A DNA stretch of 64,000 nt from JAUVUV01 sp964548275 (GTDB taxonomy: Bacteria; Gemmatimonadota; Glassbacteria; GWA2-58-10), in the NCBI GenBank assembly GCA_964548275.1, contig CAZJQI010000005.1:1-64000 (forward strand). The letters are read 5' to 3'. The notes under the pieces were generated by a model, which had not been told where the DNA came from, searched no databases, and was given only the letters and a program-made list of their open reading frames with translations. This document shows, piece by piece, positions 25,765 through 33,989 of the stretch; positions within the stretch are counted from its first letter, which is position 1; every line of letters starts with the position of its first letter. A program made the position numbers and the translations under genes.

Positions 25765-26100
25765 ATGGACAAACCAGCCGATGAGATGTATCAATTAAGC
25801 GCCTTGCTTGATAACGAGCTTAATGAGTCGGAGGCTGCGGAGGTCAGAAAAAAAATAATCCAGTCCGAGAAATGGAGAAGCGAGTACGAAGACCTTAAAG
25901 CCCTGAATGACCTTCTTCAACACTGGGACCGAATTGAACTTAAAGATATCCGGGCCTCGGCAACTTTCGAATTAAGGCTGCTGGAGCGACTGCGAAATTT
26001 GAAAAAACACCTGCTCACCCCGTTTATAATTCTTATTTTTCCCCCCCACCCTATGCCACTTCTAAATTTATTCTTAAACTTAACAGTTTTCTCCATATAA
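25765..26100 (+). CDS. Possible truncated anti-sigma factor
   Basis: A 111-residue protein starting four bases after the sigma factor. Residues 8-45 (LSALLDNELNESEAAEVRKKI and what follows) match the layout of anti-sigma N-terminal domains, but the usual His/Cys zinc ligands are absent. After residue 80 a hydrophobic segment begins (TPFIILIFPPHP). The protein then ends quickly at an AT-rich stretch next to a run of eight C bases. A full anti-sigma factor would normally continue with a sensor domain. Truncation or frameshift is likely, but a short membrane-bound form cannot be excluded. Confidence 0.5.
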   Translation: MDKPADEMYQLSALLDNELNESEAAEVRKKIIQSEKWRSEYEDLKALNDLLQHWDRIELKDIRASATFELRLLERLRNLKKHLLTPFIILIFPPHPMPLLNLFLNLTVFSI

Positions 26101-26413
26101 TAAATCACTTGCTTCTAATTCCTTCTGGTTATCAAAAGCGGGAAGCTTTTTCCCCAATCCCGCCCCTGTTTAAAATCCCATGCGAATCAGATCATTTATC
26201 TAATCAGACATCTCTCATATTAACTCCTCAAAAACATTTCCCGTTTTGTTGCGCTGCATCAGTAGCGCAACAAAATCACCCTACATATTCCCTAGCTACT
26301 AGAAAAGCAACCAAATTGAGAAATTAGGTTAGGCTTGGGAATTAACCTTTTCTAATTCCGTGGATTAAAAAATCAATCTAACATTTAATCTTAAATTTTT
26401 TTTCTTTTTCCTC
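26101..26413. other. Non-coding gap before the division cluster
   Basis: No gene is supported here. The sequence is AT-rich and contains one perfect hairpin (26244-26275). The promoter of mraZ follows at 26414. Confidence 0.6.
26244..26275. other. Perfect 12-bp hairpin
   Basis: TTTTGTTGCGCT (26244-26255) and AGCGCAACAAAA (26264-26275) pair perfectly around an 8-base loop. It could end transcription from the sigma-factor operon, with TTTT on one side and AAAA on the other, although the T-run is short. Confidence 0.6.
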
Positions 26414-26441
26414 TTGACAATATGCATTTTGCCTGTATATT
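26414..26441 (+). promoter_or_regulatory. Promoter of mraZ and the dcw cluster
   Basis: TTGACA (26414-26419), a 16-base spacer and TATATT (26436-26441). Transcription should begin near 26448, directly before the putative MraZ boxes. Confidence 0.7.
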
Positions 26442-26450
26442 GAAAGGGTG

Positions 26451-26475
26451 TGGCAATCGGTGGGGGTCAGTGTCA
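26451..26475 (+). promoter_or_regulatory. Candidate MraZ operator
   Basis: TGGCA, TGGGG and TGTCA occur at 26451, 26461 and 26471, each separated by five bases. This 10-base period of TGGGN-like boxes is the layout known for the MraZ autorepressor in E. coli. A fourth weak box (TGAAA) stands at 26441. The sites overlap the start of the transcript, where binding would repress the cluster. Confidence 0.55.
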
Positions 26476-26492
26476 ATATTTTCCTGATATTT
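26475..26492. promoter_or_regulatory. Imperfect palindrome before mraZ, similar to that before ffh
   Basis: AATATTTTCCTGATATT plus the following TTAAAA shares 15 bases (TCCTGATATTTAAAA) with 18982-18996. It also ends 35 bases before the start codon, as it does at ffh. Confidence 0.35.
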
Positions 26493-26527
26493 AAAATTCT
26501 TATTTTTTCCTCTATTACGGGGTTTAC

Positions 26528-26962
26528 ATGAAGCATTGGGGAAGGGTAAAAAACACTCTGGATTCGAAAGGCCGGGTCAGCTTACCACCTCGTTTTCGCG
26601 AAGATGGTGTAAAAAACTACGTGCTCAACCGTGGTCTTGACGGCTGTCTCTACCTTTATACTCCCGAGCAGTATGAAAAAACGCTGGAGAAGATACAAAA
26701 TCTCCCGGGAAGTAAGAAGAATGTGCGTTTTTTCATGCGGGAATGGACCAAGCATGCCACTGACGTCCAGCTCGATAAACAGAACAGAATCCTGATTACC
26801 AAAGAGCTGCTCGAACTGGCTAATCTTAAAAGAGATGTCATTTTCCAGGGGGCCAACGACCGGATAGAAATCTGGGACCCGGAAACTCAGGAACAATATA
26901 CACGCAGTTTCCAGGAAGAACAGGCTCTTAAATTTGAGGATATTGCCGAGATTTTCGACTGA
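26528..26962 (+). CDS. mraZ: Division/cell wall cluster repressor MraZ
   Basis: DNA-binding protein with two SpoVT-AbrB-type domains. Both carry the diagnostic D-x3-R motif: DSKGR (residues 12-16) and DKQNR (83-87). It forms a ring oligomer that binds TGGGN repeats in its own promoter and represses the dcw genes; such boxes are visible at 26451-26475. Length of 144 is typical. The next gene is rsmH, as in most bacteria. Confidence 0.95.
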   Translation: MKHWGRVKNTLDSKGRVSLPPRFREDGVKNYVLNRGLDGCLYLYTPEQYEKTLEKIQNLPGSKKNVRFFMREWTKHATDVQLDKQNRILITKELLELANLKRDVIFQGANDRIEIWDPETQEQYTRSFQEEQALKFEDIAEIFD

Positions 26963-27076
26963 ACAGTTTATCTTTCATTTTTTTAACTTAATCGCTTCGA
27001 TTTTATAAAATTATCATTGGTCTTTTAATAAAAGACTTTAAAAAATGATAACTTTTCTGTTGAAACGGGCGTGCCA

Positions 27077-28033
27077 ATGCCGATCGAGTCCAACTCAGTT
27101 TTTCACGTTCCGGTACTGGCCAAGGAGGTAATCAGTCAGCTCGAACCGAAATCTTCAGGCTGTTATCTCGACAGCACAGTGGGGGGCGGTGGACACGCAC
27201 GGTTGATCCTGGAGGCCTCATCCCCCGATGGATGCCTTTACGGGATCGACCGTGATGATGAGGCAATCTGCGCGGCAACACACACCCTGAAACCTTACGG
27301 GTCAAGAGTGAGACTGAGACAGGGCAATTTTCGTGCGGCGCAGGAAATTTATAAGAATTCAACCTTTGACGGCATTCTGCTCGACCTTGGAGTCAGCTCG
27401 CACCAGTTGGATACTCCTGGCAGGGGCTTTTCATGCGACCGAGACGGCCCACTAGATATGAGAATGGATAGAAGGAACACACTGCAGGCGGCGCACTTGC
27501 TGGCAACACTTAGTAAAACAGAACTGGTCAGAGTTTTTCACGATTTCGGTGAAACTCATTTCAGCCGCCAAATAGCTAAAGCGATTGTCACTCAGAGAGC
27601 GAAAGCCCCTGTCAGGACAACTGCCGAGCTGGCCGGCATAGTCAGGAAGGCGGTGCCTGTGAGCAGAGAGCGTAAAAGTGTGGTTCAGGTATTCCAGGCA
27701 CTCCGGATTATGGTCAATGACGAGCTCGACGCTTTCAGGGAGGGATTGAAAGAACTTTTCAGCATGCTGCTGCCAGGCGGAAGGATGGCTGTGATTTGCT
27801 ACCACAGCCTCGAGGGCCGGATAGTGAAAAACTATTTCGCCGGACTCGCAGATCCATGTATCTGCCCGCCGGATTTACCGGTCTGCGGCTGCGGGAGAAT
27901 CCCGCAAGCCAAGGTTTTAACTTCCAAGCCGGTCAGGCCCTCCAGGGCCGAGATAGAATCAAACCCCCGCAGCCGATCGGCTTTGCTGCGGGTTGTGGAA
28001 AAACTGGATGTCAGCAAAGGTCAGTCGGAATAA
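27077..28033 (+). CDS. rsmH: 16S rRNA (cytosine-1402-N4)-methyltransferase
   Basis: SAM-dependent methyltransferase formerly called MraW. The start HVPVLAKEVI is followed by the SAM-binding DSTVGGGGHA near residue 34, LLDLGVSSHQLD near 98, and the C-terminal ICYHSLEGRIVKNYF near 240. A GTG at 27071 would add two residues; no clear ribosome binding site decides between them. The 109-base gap after mraZ is AT-rich. Confidence 0.95.
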   Translation: MPIESNSVFHVPVLAKEVISQLEPKSSGCYLDSTVGGGGHARLILEASSPDGCLYGIDRDDEAICAATHTLKPYGSRVRLRQGNFRAAQEIYKNSTFDGILLDLGVSSHQLDTPGRGFSCDRDGPLDMRMDRRNTLQAAHLLATLSKTELVRVFHDFGETHFSRQIAKAIVTQRAKAPVRTTAELAGIVRKAVPVSRERKSVVQVFQALRIMVNDELDAFREGLKELFSMLLPGGRMAVICYHSLEGRIVKNYFAGLADPCICPPDLPVCGCGRIPQAKVLTSKPVRPSRAEIESNPRSRSALLRVVEKLDVSKGQSE

Positions 28034-28045
28034 CGCTTCGGGATT

Positions 28046-28411
28046 ATGAATCCATACATAGATGCCTATAAAAAAAGTGCGGATGACAGGAAAGTTAAAA
28101 AGCGCCGCAGTTTTTTTTCGACCAGTGTCCTGGCGTTTTTTTTCCTGCTTGGTGTGTCGTTTCTGATGGTTTACAAGCATACTCTCGGACAGCATTTGCT
28201 GCTCGAGGTTCAATCGCTGAACCTGGAAAAGAAAAAACTGATTACAGAGCAGTCGGTGCTATTGGGAGAAAAGCAATCCGTATTATCCAGAGCAAGGATA
28301 ATTTCCTATGCGCGCCAGCAACTGGAATTGGATATCCCGAGCCCGGATCGCATCCGCTGGATCAGGGTGGAAACCGGGAAGGATTTGAGTTTAAACAGTT
28401 CAGGCCGTTAA
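28046..28411 (+). CDS. ftsL: Cell division protein FtsL
   Basis: Small single-pass divisome protein that links FtsQ/FtsB-type partners to FtsW-FtsI. It has 121 residues: a basic cytoplasmic tail, a membrane helix at about 24-42 (STSVLAFFFLLGVSFLMV), then a periplasmic leucine-zipper-like coil (LLEVQSLNLEKKKLITEQSV). Sequence conservation in FtsL is low. The call rests on this architecture and its position between rsmH and ftsI. Confidence 0.85.
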   Translation: MNPYIDAYKKSADDRKVKKRRSFFSTSVLAFFFLLGVSFLMVYKHTLGQHLLLEVQSLNLEKKKLITEQSVLLGEKQSVLSRARIISYARQQLELDIPSPDRIRWIRVETGKDLSLNSSGR

Positions 28412-28433
28412 TCTCCTTTCCAATGAGGTTTCC

Positions 28434-30509
28434 TTGACCCCCCGTTACGCGATTAAAAGGCTGACACTGGTTTACTGGTGTTTTTTTCTTTTCGCGATAG
28501 TTATTGTCGGGCACCTGTACAGAATCCAGGTAATCAGGCATCAACGCTACCTGGCTGAAGCCGAACGTCAGCACAAACAAAAAATCGTCCTCCCGCCCAG
28601 GCGCGGCCACATTTTCGATCGCAACGGCAATCCTCTCGCCCTTTCCGCTGAGGGGCTCGATGTTTACGCAGTGCCAGAAAGAATCAAAGACAAAAAACAT
28701 GTCGCCAAATCTCTGGCCAGCCAGCTCAATTTGGACGCAAGCCTCCTTTTGCGCCGGATATCCCGCAAGCGGCCGTTTGTCATGATCCAGCAGAAAGTCA
28801 ATCCCCTCACCCTTCGGGAACTTCAGAAAATGAACCTGGAGGGCATCGGGTTTATCCCCTCATCCAAGCGCTATTATCCCAGGCACAGTCTCGCCTCACA
28901 GGTTATCGGTTATGTGGGGGTCGATGAGGTCGGGCTTACAGGGGTGGAGTTCTCCCATGATTCCCACCTGTGCGGCAAACCGGGCTGGCTTGTCGTTCAG
29001 AGAGATGCAAGAGGTAAACCATATAATACATTAGATTATCCCCTGCGCAGGCAAACAAACGGCTTCCACCTTCGCCTGACCATAGACGCCGAGTTCCAGG
29101 AGATAGTCGAGGAAGCACTTCGGCGTTCGGTGGAAAAAAGCGAGGCCAGAAACGGCTGCGTGGTGGCAATCGCCCCGCATACCGGAGAGATCCTCGCCCT
29201 GGCCAATTGCCCCAGTGTTGATCTCAACGCCACCCGCAATTTCAGAAAAGGCGATTTTCTCAATCTGGCAACCAACCTTCCTTTCGAGCCGGGCAGCACT
29301 TTCAAAACCTTTACTGCCAGTGCTCTTCTGGCTGGCGGGTATATCAGCTTGGAAGATTCCGTATTCTGCGGAAACGGGGTATATACTCTCCGCAACCGTA
29401 TTATCAGGGATGTCCACTCCTACGGTTACCTGAGTGTAAGGGAGGTTATCGCCAAATCAAGCAATATCGGAATGTCCAAGCTTATCCGGAAGATCGGTGA
29501 CAAGGAGCTTTACCGCAGGCTCCGCGCATTCGGGTTTGGCGCCTATACAGGCGAAACTTTCAGCGGCGAGGACCGGGGACGGCTGCCTGTGCCTTCCCGC
29601 TGGGACCGCACCACCAAGACAAGCTTTGCAATCGGGTATGGTGTTCTGGCAACACCTCTCCAGATGGTAATGGCCTACGCAACCCTGGCCAATGGCGGAA
29701 TCCTCTATGAGCCTGCGCTGGTTGCCGAGATTTGCGATGAGAGCGGCCATGTTAACTACAGTTTCAAACCGCGTAAGATCAGGCGTGTGCTGCCTGAAAA
29801 GGTTGCCAGGGAAATCACCCGGACGCTTATCGCGGCTGTCGATTCCGGCACCGGCACTGCGGCTGCAGTTCCCGGATTCAAGGTGGCTGGCAAGACCGGG
29901 ACCAGTATGAAAGCCGATCCCGAATCGGGTTACGGCAGCAACGGTTATATCAGCTCTTTCGGTGGTTTCTTCCCTGCGGCCAACTCCCAGATCGCCATTT
30001 TTATCACGATCAATGAGCCTTCCTACGGACACCGTTGGGGAGGGAGCTGTGCCGCTCCGGTTTTCGGCGAAATCATCCGGAATACTCTCCTTTCTACCAG
30101 CAATGTTATCGACCGCCGCCTGCTCGGCCTTCCCCGCTCTACTGTTAAGGCCACCGCACTCAATAACCCGCAAACTCCTAAGAAAACCAATCAGGCTACG
30201 CTCCGGAGATCTGCAGCCAACCCACGTTCAAACTCTAAGATAGTAATTATGCCTCAGGTGACCGGGCTTTCTGTGCGCACAGCCTTAGCGATATTAAGCA
30301 GGCTGGGTCTCAAGATGCGTATCGATGGGGGTGTCAAGGTTTGTTCGCAATCGCCTCAACCCGGAGCCGAACTCCAGCGCGGGGCGATCTGCAGCTTGAC
30401 TGGAATATCAAGCAGCCGGGAAGACAATTCGTATTCGATGGTTACCCACTCTGGGCGGGAATTGAATAATTCCAGCCACCTCCAGCAAATCGACCGGGAG
30501 GAAAAGTGA
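28434..30509 (+). CDS. ftsI: Peptidoglycan transpeptidase FtsI (PBP) with C-terminal PASTA domain
   Basis: Class B penicillin-binding protein that cross-links septal peptidoglycan. It starts at TTG with GAGG upstream. Residues 10-30 are the membrane anchor, followed by the dimerisation/pedestal region. The transpeptidase domain has all three motifs: STFK (Ser288-Lys291), SSN (342-344) and KTGT (487-490). After the catalytic domain a low-complexity linker leads to one PASTA repeat (about 604-660, MPQVTGLSVRTALAIL). PASTA-bearing FtsI is more like the SpoVD/PBP2x type than the E. coli type. The stop overlaps the next start. Confidence 0.95.
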   Translation: MTPRYAIKRLTLVYWCFFLFAIVIVGHLYRIQVIRHQRYLAEAERQHKQKIVLPPRRGHIFDRNGNPLALSAEGLDVYAVPERIKDKKHVAKSLASQLNLDASLLLRRISRKRPFVMIQQKVNPLTLRELQKMNLEGIGFIPSSKRYYPRHSLASQVIGYVGVDEVGLTGVEFSHDSHLCGKPGWLVVQRDARGKPYNTLDYPLRRQTNGFHLRLTIDAEFQEIVEEALRRSVEKSEARNGCVVAIAPHTGEILALANCPSVDLNATRNFRKGDFLNLATNLPFEPGSTFKTFTASALLAGGYISLEDSVFCGNGVYTLRNRIIRDVHSYGYLSVREVIAKSSNIGMSKLIRKIGDKELYRRLRAFGFGAYTGETFSGEDRGRLPVPSRWDRTTKTSFAIGYGVLATPLQMVMAYATLANGGILYEPALVAEICDESGHVNYSFKPRKIRRVLPEKVAREITRTLIAAVDSGTGTAAAVPGFKVAGKTGTSMKADPESGYGSNGYISSFGGFFPAANSQIAIFITINEPSYGHRWGGSCAAPVFGEIIRNTLLSTSNVIDRRLLGLPRSTVKATALNNPQTPKKTNQATLRRSAANPRSNSKIVIMPQVTGLSVRTALAILSRLGLKMRIDGGVKVCSQSPQPGAELQRGAICSLTGISSSREDNSYSMVTHSGRELNNSSHLQQIDREEK

Positions 30510-31186
30510 GAAGAGACACCATTACCATAGTCCTGGTCTCTGAAAACCGGGAGCCATTCACAATCGAATTCTCGATCAAGGAACTGGTTTTGATTGTCGT
30601 AGTTCTGTTGACACTGACCGGAGCGGCAGTTTTCTCAATGGTCAGTTTCAGGAAATTGAAAGCGCAGCATGCCGAGCTGACATCTTCTGTCCAGATGCTG
30701 AAAGAAGACCTCTCCAAGCGGGAAGGTTATATCAGTGAGCTAAAAAGCAAGCTAGACGCGCAAAAGGAACTGACTCTGCTGATCGGTGCAAACAACGATA
30801 CTTCCGAGGTGATGCCTGGAGAATATTCAAAGGACATACAAATCGAAAATCTGGAAACAGACACCTCGGGGGACAGCCTTTACCTTCGTTTCCAGTTGGT
30901 CAATACGAGTCAGCAAGAAAGGCTCTATTCCGGCTACTTGTTGATTGTCATCGAGCACTCGAGCGGAGACCTGAGTAAATTCGGCACGTTTCCGGAATTC
31001 GAAATGGCGCCGGGGAGACCGTTGAATTACCGCTTCGGCGACACTTACGCGATCAGGAAATTCAAAACAATCGAGGCTGGGATCGGACTTTCGGATAATC
31101 CCTCCAATTACAATAAAATCAAGTTTCTGGTATTCGATAACCAGGGCGGAGTTCTTCTCTACAATTACCGGACATTTTCTTTCTAG
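30506..31186 (+). CDS. Unknown single-pass coiled-coil protein in the murE position
   Basis: It begins at a GTG overlapping the ftsI stop, with GGGAGG upstream, so it is translated with the division genes. Its 226 residues comprise a short cytoplasmic part, one membrane helix (about 26-46, LVLIVVVLLTLTGAAVFSMV), a coiled coil (about 48-90) and a soluble beta-rich domain (about 105-226) with YLRFQLVNTS and YSGYLLIVIE. The layout of helix, coil and beta domain resembles the loosely defined DUF6776 type, but I cannot confirm this. It occupies the place where murE is normally found, and a division or cell wall role is inferred only from this position. Confidence 0.75.
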   Translation: MRRDTITIVLVSENREPFTIEFSIKELVLIVVVLLTLTGAAVFSMVSFRKLKAQHAELTSSVQMLKEDLSKREGYISELKSKLDAQKELTLLIGANNDTSEVMPGEYSKDIQIENLETDTSGDSLYLRFQLVNTSQQERLYSGYLLIVIEHSSGDLSKFGTFPEFEMAPGRPLNYRFGDTYAIRKFKTIEAGIGLSDNPSNYNKIKFLVFDNQGGVLLYNYRTFSF

Positions 31187-31188
31187 AT

Positions 31189-32574
31189 ATGGAACTTAAA
31201 ACAAGCGACATTATTGCCGCCCTTGGGGAAGTTACACTTCATGGTCCTGGCAATGGGCTCACTTATCGGAGTGTTTCGACCGACACCCGCCTCGACTGCA
31301 GCGATACTCTTTTCGTGGCCCTGATCGGAGAAACTTTCAACGGCAACGCTTACCTGGAGCAGGCGAAAAACGCTGGCGCTCTTGGTGCGCTGATCGGGCC
31401 AACAGCCCTGAATCATCAGTTGCCTGATGGCTTCCAGTGTTTTTTGGTTGAGAACACCCTCGCCGGCCTTCAAAGCCTGGCCAGCCATGTCAGACATTTA
31501 AACCATGACTGCCGTGCGGTTGCGGTAACCGGCTCCAACGGTAAAAGCACCACCAAGGAAATGATCGCCTCTATCCTGGGTCAGAAATTCAGGACGCACG
31601 CGACCTCGGGGAATTTCAACAACCATATCGGGGTCCCGCTGACTATTCTGGGCATTGAGGCGGAAACAGAATTTCTGGTCGCAGAAATCGGGGCCAACCA
31701 TCCAGGTGAAATCCGGCATTTGGCTCGGCTTGCAGCGCCCGACACCTCGGTGATAACAAACATCGCCCCGTCTCATCTCGAGGGGTTCAGCAGTATCGAG
31801 GGAGTACTCGCAGCCAAGCTGGAGCTTTTCGAGCAAACCGCCGCGGATGGAGTGTGTGTTTATAACGGTGATGACGATCTTCTTGGCAAATATGTTCCGG
31901 GAAATTTCACAAATACCCTGAGCTTTGGCCTGAGCGAGGATAACGATCTGCGAGCCACCGAAATCTCCCTCGACAGCCAGGCCAGGCCTTCGTTTGTCTT
32001 TGACAGGTCATTGCGGATCAATCTGGGATTCACGGGCCTGTACAACGTGCTTAATGCGCTGGCCGCTGCAGCTGTAGGCCGCCTGCTGGGGTTTGAGGAC
32101 AACCGGATTAAAAGCGGTCTTGAAGCCTCGCGCCCGCTCAAGATGCGGACAGATCTGAAAAAAATCGGCAACACTGTTATACTCGATGATTCCTACAATG
32201 CAAATCCTCTCTCGATGAGAGAGGCTCTGAAAACCCTGGAAGCTATCGAACATAACGGGCCGCGGGGCATTGTGGCCGGCGAAATGCTTGAACTCGGTTC
32301 AGCAGCGAAAGACCTTCACGAGGAGCTTGCGCGACTGATCGCTGCCAGGCCGCTGGCGCCTGTGGTGTTCGTGGGCAGTTTCGCCCAGGACATGAAAGAG
32401 GCTTATCTCTCTGCCGGCGGTAGTGAAGATGTGGTTTTTACGGCTGAAAATGCCGATGAGGCTTATGAAATTCTCCGAAAAGAGCTTGCCGGAGGAGAAC
32501 TTTTGCTCATCAAGGGAAGCCGTGGCGTACACCTGGAACTGATTATCGAAAAACTGGAGAAAACGCCTGTATGA
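31189..32574 (+). CDS. murF: UDP-MurNAc-tripeptide:D-Ala-D-Ala ligase
   Basis: Adds D-Ala-D-Ala to complete the cytoplasmic UDP-MurNAc-pentapeptide. Domain order is an N-terminal UDP-binding domain, the ATP-binding central domain with GSNGKSTTKEM (near residue 113) and a C-terminal domain. Residues specific to MurF rather than MurE are GNFNNHIGVPLTIL (near 143) and DDSYNANPLSMREAL (near 330). Length 461 is normal. The start follows the preceding stop by two bases, and the end overlaps murD by four bases, so no room is left for mraY. Confidence 0.95.
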   Translation: MELKTSDIIAALGEVTLHGPGNGLTYRSVSTDTRLDCSDTLFVALIGETFNGNAYLEQAKNAGALGALIGPTALNHQLPDGFQCFLVENTLAGLQSLASHVRHLNHDCRAVAVTGSNGKSTTKEMIASILGQKFRTHATSGNFNNHIGVPLTILGIEAETEFLVAEIGANHPGEIRHLARLAAPDTSVITNIAPSHLEGFSSIEGVLAAKLELFEQTAADGVCVYNGDDDLLGKYVPGNFTNTLSFGLSEDNDLRATEISLDSQARPSFVFDRSLRINLGFTGLYNVLNALAAAAVGRLLGFEDNRIKSGLEASRPLKMRTDLKKIGNTVILDDSYNANPLSMREALKTLEAIEHNGPRGIVAGEMLELGSAAKDLHEELARLIAARPLAPVVFVGSFAQDMKEAYLSAGGSEDVVFTAENADEAYEILRKELAGGELLLIKGSRGVHLELIIEKLEKTPV

Positions 32575-33989
32575 ACAAAGCCGTAATGCAATTGCATCGG
32601 CCAGAGAGAGTAAAACCTTTGATATCCCCACCGGCAGCAGCCTCCGTGCTGGGTGCAGGAAGAAGCGGGATCGCCGCAGCTCATTTTCTGCTTAACCGGG
32701 GTTACAGGGTTTACCTCTCGGACTCGCGGGATGACGAAATGGTGAGAAAAGACTGCCAGGCGGTGATCGAACTCGGCGCACAGGTCACTCTCGGCAGGCA
32801 TGATCCAGCCCGCCTGGCTGACAGTGATTTTATCGTTATCAGCCCGGGCATCGATGACCGAATGGAACTTCTGCAAAGGATTGAAATAAAAGACATTCCA
32901 CTTTTCAGCGAGGTGGAGCTGGCTTACTGGTTCTCTCCCCTGCCAACAGTGGCGGTTACCGGAACGAACGGGAAAACAACCACGGCGAGCCTTATCGGAG
33001 GGATCCTTCAGGCTGCGGGGATTCGCTGCCAGGTGGCCGGAAATATTGGCAGGCCATTCTGCCGGGCTGTGGAGGAACTAAAGGATGAAATAGTGCTCGT
33101 GACCGAGATAAGCAGTTTCCAACTCCATACGGTGAAAAGCTTTCACCCGCGGATCGCGATACTGCTCAATCTCTCACCTGACCACCTTGATCGTTACAGT
33201 TCGGTCGATGAATACTATTCGGCCAAATTCCGGCTGTTCGAAAACATGAATGAAAATGACCTTGCCATCCTTAACGCCGACGATCCTGAGATCGAGCCTC
33301 GGGCACAGAGTACTGTCAAATGCCCGGTGGTCTGGTTCGGCTTAAAAAACACGGATAACAGTTTCGCATTTGTAAAAGACGAAGCAGTCTGGCAGCGGCA
33401 GGAGAAAGGCGGCGTGGACCGAGTAGTTGGATTCAACGAGATCAAACTGCGCGGTCTCCACAACCTGGAGAATATTTTAGCCGCCTCATGCGCAGCCGCT
33501 GCCTGTGACGCACCGGTGGAAGCGATAATGCAGGGAGTGAAGTCATTTACCGGTCTTCCTCACAGGCTCGAAATTGTGGCCGACGCAGAGGGTGTTAGCT
33601 GGGTAAATGATTCCAAGGCAACAACTGTGGAATCGGTGCTGAGGGCGCTTCAAAGCTTCTCCCGCCCTATCGTGCTGATTATGGGCGGCCGCCATAAGGG
33701 CGCGAGTTTCAAGCCCCTTGAAACCGAGCTTCGTCTGAAAGCGCGCCGTGTAATCGCTCTCGGGGAGGCTGCCGAAATAATCGCCCGCGAGCTCGGCTCC
33801 TTCTGCCGTGTAGAACTTGTCCCGGACTTGGAGCAGGCGGTAGCCAGGGCCAGGGAGACCGCACAGGCCGGGGACACGGTGCTGCTTTCACCAGGCTGTT
33901 CGAGTTTCGACATGTTTACTGATTATGAACATCGCGGCGAGGTTTTTAAAAATATCGTGCTGAGGATGAGCGGCTATGGTCCGCACTAA
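32571..33989 (+). CDS. murD: UDP-MurNAc-L-alanine:D-glutamate ligase
   Basis: Adds D-glutamate to UDP-MurNAc-L-Ala. The Rossmann-like start is VLGAGRSGIAAAHFLL, the ATP loop TGTNGKTTT near residue 128, and the C-terminal region has NDSKATTVESVLRAL near 345 and LLSPGCSSFDMF near 440. Length 472 is slightly above the family norm because of an N-terminal extension of about 20 residues. It is translationally coupled to both murF (4-base overlap) and ftsW (14-base overlap). Confidence 0.95.
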   Translation: MNKAVMQLHRPERVKPLISPPAAASVLGAGRSGIAAAHFLLNRGYRVYLSDSRDDEMVRKDCQAVIELGAQVTLGRHDPARLADSDFIVISPGIDDRMELLQRIEIKDIPLFSEVELAYWFSPLPTVAVTGTNGKTTTASLIGGILQAAGIRCQVAGNIGRPFCRAVEELKDEIVLVTEISSFQLHTVKSFHPRIAILLNLSPDHLDRYSSVDEYYSAKFRLFENMNENDLAILNADDPEIEPRAQSTVKCPVVWFGLKNTDNSFAFVKDEAVWQRQEKGGVDRVVGFNEIKLRGLHNLENILAASCAAAACDAPVEAIMQGVKSFTGLPHRLEIVADAEGVSWVNDSKATTVESVLRALQSFSRPIVLIMGGRHKGASFKPLETELRLKARRVIALGEAAEIIARELGSFCRVELVPDLEQAVARARETAQAGDTVLLSPGCSSFDMFTDYEHRGEVFKNIVLRMSGYGPH

